In this document: one piece after another, positions 60,146 to 64,000 of the stretch
Layout: every line of letters starts with the position of its first letter
Numbering within the stretch: the stretch's first letter is position 1
Source of the DNA: Falciphora oryzae
Lineage: Eukaryota > Ascomycota > Sordariomycetes > Magnaporthales > Magnaporthaceae
Direction: 5' to 3'
NCBI GenBank assembly: GCA_000733355.1
Contig: JNVV01000022.1
Span: forward strand, 515,384-579,383
Length of the DNA: 64,000 nucleotides
Notes under the pieces: model-generated
Told to the model about the DNA's origin: nothing
Database searches by the model: none
Seen by the model: the letters and a program-made list of their open reading frames with translations, nothing else
Position numbers and translations under genes: made by a program

Positions 60146-61564
60146 TCACACGATTTTACCCACGCCCTTGAGCCGCACGTAGACATCTGTGCCCCATCCG
60201 TACAGGCTCTGGACGGCTATGCCGCCGCCAAAGTACTCGGCGTAGGCACGGCTCAGGGGCAGGCCGTAGCCGAGCCCCGCGATAGAGCTCCGGCCGTTGC
60301 TAGCGCTCGAGATTATGTTAAGCGCATCCGACCCGCTGTTGCTGCCGCCGCCGCCGCCGGGCAGCGTGTCGTCCTGCTCGCAGAAGGTGGTGTAGCTGTA
60401 GGACCATATGTTGGGCAGCACGTCGGGCGCGATGCCGCCGCCGCGGTCGCGGATGCGGATGGTGACGCCGGGCGCGTTGTCGTCGAGCGGGTGGATGGGG
60501 GCGTCGGAGCGGAAGTTGCCGCGGTCCTCGCTGGGCGGCTTGACGCGCACGGCGCTGCTGCCGCCGAAGGGCGGCTCCGGCGCGATGGTGACGACGATGG
60601 GCTCCCTGCTCATGCGGTTCTCGACCGTGGCGCGGAAGGCGTTCTTGAGCAGCTCCGTGACGATGTAGTGCAGGTGCATGGGCACAAACGCAAAGGTGGT
60701 GTCGGGCTCGCCGTCGACGACCCACTCCGGGCGGACGCCGTAGCGGAGCTCGCATATGTCGGCCACGGCGCCGCCGCAGTGGTCGACCACGTCGGCCGGG
60801 CGGAGGGCGGTGTCGATGACGCCGATGAAGGAGGGCTCGTCCGGGCAGGGGGTGGGGCTGGCGCCCGGGTCGAAGTGAGGGGCCGAGGAGAAGTGCAGGG
60901 CGATGTGCTGCTCGGCGACGAGGCGGGTGCCGATTCGGGCGCGCAGGTGCTCGTCGAGGAACGCGGTCACGTCCTCCGGGCGGACGTAGCGGCGGCACTC
61001 GAGGAAGCCGCGGGCGAGGGTCGGGATGGTGTCGGCGTGGGTGTGGACGAGCTGGGCGAGCACGGCGGTGAACTCGACCTCCTCCTCGAGGGTGGCGACG
61101 CCGCCGCGCTCCTCCCAGGGCAGCAGGGTCTCGAGCGAGTGCTGGTAGTTGTTGTATATGGTGCGGATGTTGGGATTGGACACGACGATGTAGGGGAGGC
61201 TGCGCAGCGCCTGGAGGCGATGGGCGAGGCGGACCGGCAGCAGACTCAGCGTGAAGTTGGCCGACTGCAGCAGCGCCTCCTCGGCCAGCGGCGGCCGGCC
61301 GTGCTTGACCAGGTCGGCCAGGCGCAGCTGGTGCAGGTGCTTGCCGGCGAGGCGCGAGACGTCGTTGTCGTCGAGGCGTGCGCCGGCGGGACTGCTCTCG
61401 CCGTCATGCCGGCGTGGCGTCGCCGAGCTGAGGCATCTTCGCGACCCGGCAGCAGCCGCTGCTGCTCTACTTATCGGTCTTGCCGCTCTGCGCGCGAGGC
61501 TCGAGGCTGCTGTTGCTGCTGTCAAAGCGGGCGGGCACCCCAATCGGCGCGACCAGCCTATCAT
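60146..61564 (-). CDS. Mitochondrial protein kinase of the PDH/branched-chain ketoacid dehydrogenase kinase family
   Basis: Histidine-kinase-like serine kinase of the mitochondrial matrix that inactivates pyruvate or branched-chain ketoacid dehydrogenase by phosphorylating E1. A single exon encodes 472 residues. The first 45 residues are rich in Arg and Ala without acids (RRAARPISRAAAAAAGSRR), a good matrix-targeting signal. A helical N-terminal domain follows at about 65-230. The ATP-binding motifs are ELLKNAFRATVEN at 304-316 (N box), DRGGGI at 373-378 (G1) and GLGYGLPLSRAY at 430-441 (G2). The Gly/Ser-rich insert at 403-425 sits in the mobile ATP lid. Sequence alone does not tell PDK from BCKDK. 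The reverse strand carries a long chance frame. Confidence 0.93.
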   Translation of the reverse strand: MIGWSRRLGCPPALTAATAASSLARRAARPISRAAAAAAGSRRCLSSATPRRHDGESSPAGARLDDNDVSRLAGKHLHQLRLADLVKHGRPPLAEEALLQSANFTLSLLPVRLAHRLQALRSLPYIVVSNPNIRTIYNNYQHSLETLLPWEERGGVATLEEEVEFTAVLAQLVHTHADTIPTLARGFLECRRYVRPEDVTAFLDEHLRARIGTRLVAEQHIALHFSSAPHFDPGASPTPCPDEPSFIGVIDTALRPADVVDHCGGAVADICELRYGVRPEWVVDGEPDTTFAFVPMHLHYIVTELLKNAFRATVENRMSREPIVVTIAPEPPFGGSSAVRVKPPSEDRGNFRSDAPIHPLDDNAPGVTIRIRDRGGGIAPDVLPNIWSYSYTTFCEQDDTLPGGGGGSNSGSDALNIISSASNGRSSIAGLGYGLPLSRAYAEYFGGGIAVQSLYGWGTDVYVRLKGVGKIV

Positions 61565-62390
61565 CTCGTCGGCATCGCCTCCGTCTACCCCCAGATATTA
61601 CGACAGCACTGGTGCGAGCAAGATAGTGCAGAGAGACGTTCCAGTCTCATGGAGCAGCAGTCTGGCGAGGGTTCCTACAAGGCGCCGTCAAAGATTGTTT
61701 GTGTTTGGCGCACAAAGTTGAATCGCACGAGTCCGAGATGGCACTTGTGGGTGACTTCATCCCTAGGGCACGCCATTCAGGTGGTGCTTGCTTGTGCCAG
61801 GGTGCGCCGCTCGACCGGGCGGCTGTGCTCCAGTCAAGTCATTCATCAGGGGTCCTTACAGGGGCGCTTTGGCGGTGGTCTCCGCTGGACACCAAAGCTC
61901 GGTGGCGCCATCAATATGAAATTATCGTGTGGACAGCGGCCACAACAGCAGATTGAATTGATGCTTCGGCCCCTTCGGTGCCAAGACGGCTCTTACAATT
62001 TTGGGCATCTATTTTCAAGGCTTCTTTTTTCATTTGCCGCCTACAACCTCCAGTCCCTCTTCACGCCCAGAACGATTCCTGGGGAGCACGAGGCCGATCG
62101 ATGACCCTCAGGCAGGCTCAACTAACACTGGGCAAGCTTGAGACACGGGCAAGCTCGGCTCCCGAGGCACATAAGCAGCTTCGAGCCGTCCAGATGCCCA
62201 CCACACATGAAATTCACACACTGGACTGACAGCATGCAATCCAGCGATTACAAAGGGCAAGAATCACACGTGCAGAAGAAATTATGTGACCATTGATTCG
62301 TTATGGAGGTGGCCCGAGAAGGCGGAGAACAGTCGACCGGCGGTGTATTCGGACTACAAGATCTACCGCGAGATATCCTTCTACTCCGGT
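61565..62390. other. Intergenic region between kinase and inhibitor genes
   Basis: It contains the kinase promoter and the 3' flank of the I9 inhibitor gene. No gene or repeat is supportable. Confidence 0.55.
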
Positions 62391-62892
62391 CTATTGGGTC
62401 GTCACCACTCCGTCGACCTCGACAGCCTTGACATGCTCGTGCGACTCCATGGTGGTGATAGCATCTTGCGGGAAGGTGACACTAAGAGGCAAGAAACATG
62501 ATCCGCGTTAATTGTCTGCTTGAACAAGAGTCTTCTGAAGCAAGTTTTTGAAGTGCCCAAGTGGGATAAACATACGAGAAGCCCTTGATGATATCCAAGC
62601 TGTGTCCGATCTTGCCGCCCTGGTCGATGGCGTGTTGCTTGGCACTAGATAGAGATCAAGAAGGGAGAGTGTCAACTTCGCGTCCGCGGACAGCTGGGTA
62701 TGATGTTCATGGACGGGGTTCGGCTTCTGCTTACGCCTGCACCTGTTCGGGAGTGGCATCCTCCTTGCACGTAACCTACAACATGGTAACCATGCTTGTT
62801 AGAGACACCAACCCAACATCGACAGGTGGACCTAGGCTGCGCGGCGATAAAAAGGATAAAGAAAAGGCGAGGCTCACGATGTAGGAAGGCAT
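62391..62892 (-). CDS. PBI2: Proteinase inhibitor I9-type protein (Pbi2-like)
   Basis: Small cytosolic inhibitor resembling yeast Pbi2/IB2, which inhibits vacuolar proteinase B and takes part in vacuole fusion. Its fold equals a subtilisin propeptide (I9) without the protease. Four exons (62892-62878, 62775-62735, 62644-62576, 62481-62391) close in phase to give 71 residues. The order MPSYIVTCKED, TPEQVQAAKQHAIDQGGKI, HSLDIIKGFSVTFPQD and HEHVKAVEVDGVVTTQ matches the beta-alpha-beta-beta-alpha-beta I9 pattern. There is no signal peptide and no following protease. The first exon is only 15 bases and each exon is too short for an ordinary frame scan, so the gene is easily missed. All three introns have GT...AG ends. 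Confidence 0.88.
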
Positions 62893-63920
62893 CTTTGAGT
62901 TGGAGTTTGGTGCTTGCGGGGTTGTCGTAGACTTGTGTGGGTGGCTTTGTAGACGGGTGTTTGAGGTAGAATGGATCAGGCTCAAGAGTGATGTCGTTGA
63001 CGCTGGCACTGTTGCTCGGGGTGGCGGCCGCAAACTGCCTTTTATGATGCCGCAGCTACTCCACATCAACCCTTCACTGGAGGAGCTTTGTTCCTCCCTG
63101 GGAAGGTCCAGTGACGCGGCGTCAGAGAGCCCGAGACGGGTGCAAAAGTGAGGCCTCAGCAGTTCCTTGGGCTGCCCAACAGCAACGCGAGTACGTCATT
63201 GCACCCATGACAAGCGCCGAGAGGGTGCAGGCGCACCTAGCTCTGGTTATGCGAGTCACTAGTACACTAGGGCGTGCAGTAAAACAAGTCAAGGTGTTCC
63301 GGGAACCCCGAGTGGATGTGCTGGGCAACGCAGCCCAGGATGAGACCAGGAATCCAAGGCTCTCCCATCCAGCCTCGAGTTGGTCGCCAACGCCAACCGA
63401 CTCTAACCGTGAAGCCTTGATCCGCAGAGGATCTCTAGGGTCACTCTCGGTACCTTAGCATCACCAACGGACGAAATCTTCTGCCACTTTCTCTCACTAT
63501 CATTCGATGGAACCAGCAATATCTTCAGCCAAGCCGGTTCTCCTAGGTGGGTTTCTATGGCCACGACAACAAGCAGTGCCCCTCATTCCATCTGCTTGGC
63601 GTTGTGTTAGCCCCCGCCGTCTGTCGCCATGACACCCCACCAACCCACCAAGGCGCCCCACACAAGCGCCCCGCTCTCGCTTATTATCGATAAAGCGCCG
63701 GAGATAAGATAGGGGGAAATTTGATCCACTTTTGCGCTTCTGATTCGCCATTCTGCCAGGGCGGTCAAAAAGTTTTTGGTAGGATTTATCAGAAGCTGCA
63801 TTTGCACGACAAGAAAGGCATCAAATCGCTAAAGGACTGCGCAAAGCCGTGAAAGAACCCCCGAGTTGACACAAAAACGGGTGGCGATTGCAGGCAGTCT
63901 TAGGACTCCTGCTCGTCAAC
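62893..63920. promoter_or_regulatory. Divergent promoter region between PBI2-like and BMS1 genes
   Basis: One kilobase separates the two divergent starts. No element can be assigned by eye. An A/G-rich stretch near 63700-63830 precedes the BMS1 start. Confidence 0.5.
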
Positions 63921-64000
63921 ATGGACGATCAGAGCCACAAACCGCACCGCAAGTCAAAAGAGAAAAAAAAGCACTCTGGTCAGTCGCCCTTTGCCTATGC
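63921..64000 (+). CDS. BMS1: Ribosome biogenesis GTPase Bms1, first exon (partial)
   Basis: Start of the nucleolar GTPase needed for 40S subunit assembly. The visible N-terminus MDDQSHKPHRKSKEKKKHSG is the conserved basic start of Bms1. A likely donor (GTCAGT) follows at 63979, inside the Gly codon, so the exon probably ends at 63978 and the next should continue with the family's GKNPKAFAF-type motif. The window ends before this can be seen, so the call rests on about 20 residues. Confidence 0.7.
   Translation, partial: MDDQSHKPHRKSKEKKKHSGQSPFAY

Noticed and set aside
59990..62104. Open frame of 704 codons antisense to the mitochondrial kinase
   Set aside because: It is composed of Ala, Gly, Val and Asp runs expected from the reverse of a GC-rich gene, and the opposite strand encodes a clear kinase.

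Overview
The window is nuclear DNA of a filamentous ascomycete, most likely a Sordariomycete. The evidence is GC-rich coding sequence, short introns (about 50-120 bases) with GT...AG ends and CTRAC-like branch points, a PP2A catalytic subunit ending in DYFL, and a head-to-head pair of myosin-motor chitin synthases of classes V and VII. Genes are widely spaced, on both strands and mostly housekeeping. I see no operon, CRISPR array, rRNA, convincing tRNA or intact transposon.

Layout. 0-7.3 kb: PP2A catalytic subunit (+) converging on intronless VPS15 (-). 9.8-11.9 kb: a membrane-anchored SH3 protein (-) of the Fus1 type. 11.9-17.5 kb: a 5.7 kb stretch with no supportable gene. 17.5-21 kb: a seven-helix DUF3112-type membrane protein (+) and a small His/Arg/Ser-tailed membrane protein (+). 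21.2-26.1 kb: a CLC chloride/proton exchanger (-) divergent from a Dpb3-type histone-fold protein (+). 26.8-31.9 kb: an SRF1-like four-helix protein (-), a mitochondrial K+/H+ exchange-related protein (+) and a tail-anchored hypothetical protein (-). 34-36.3 kb: V-ATPase c'' (-) and TFIIA gamma (+) sharing a 400-base promoter. 36.3-38.9 kb: a gene-poor block with a decayed cysteine-rich gene. 38.9-43.5 kb: a TMEM42/EamA-like protein (+), U2 snRNP A' (+) and a zinc-free MDR oxidoreductase (-). 44.4-59.5 kb: class V (-) and class VII (+) chitin synthases around a 3.7 kb shared upstream region. 60.1-64 kb: a mitochondrial PDH/BCKDH-type kinase (-), a 71-residue I9 proteinase inhibitor (-) and the first exon of BMS1 (+), cut by the window end.

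Two functional themes stand out. One is the endomembrane system: VPS15, the V-ATPase c'' subunit, the CLC exchanger and the vacuolar-type protease inhibitor. The other is cell-wall growth: the two chitin synthases and the SH3 surface protein. The rest serve transcription, splicing, replication, ribosome assembly and mitochondria. I rebuilt exon structures by hand from reading frame and splice sites; nearly every multi-exon model closes in phase, but none has transcript support. I did not find a clearly new biological system. The best leads are the chitin synthase pair, the long gene-empty block, the decayed cysteine-rich gene and several unusual small or membrane proteins.
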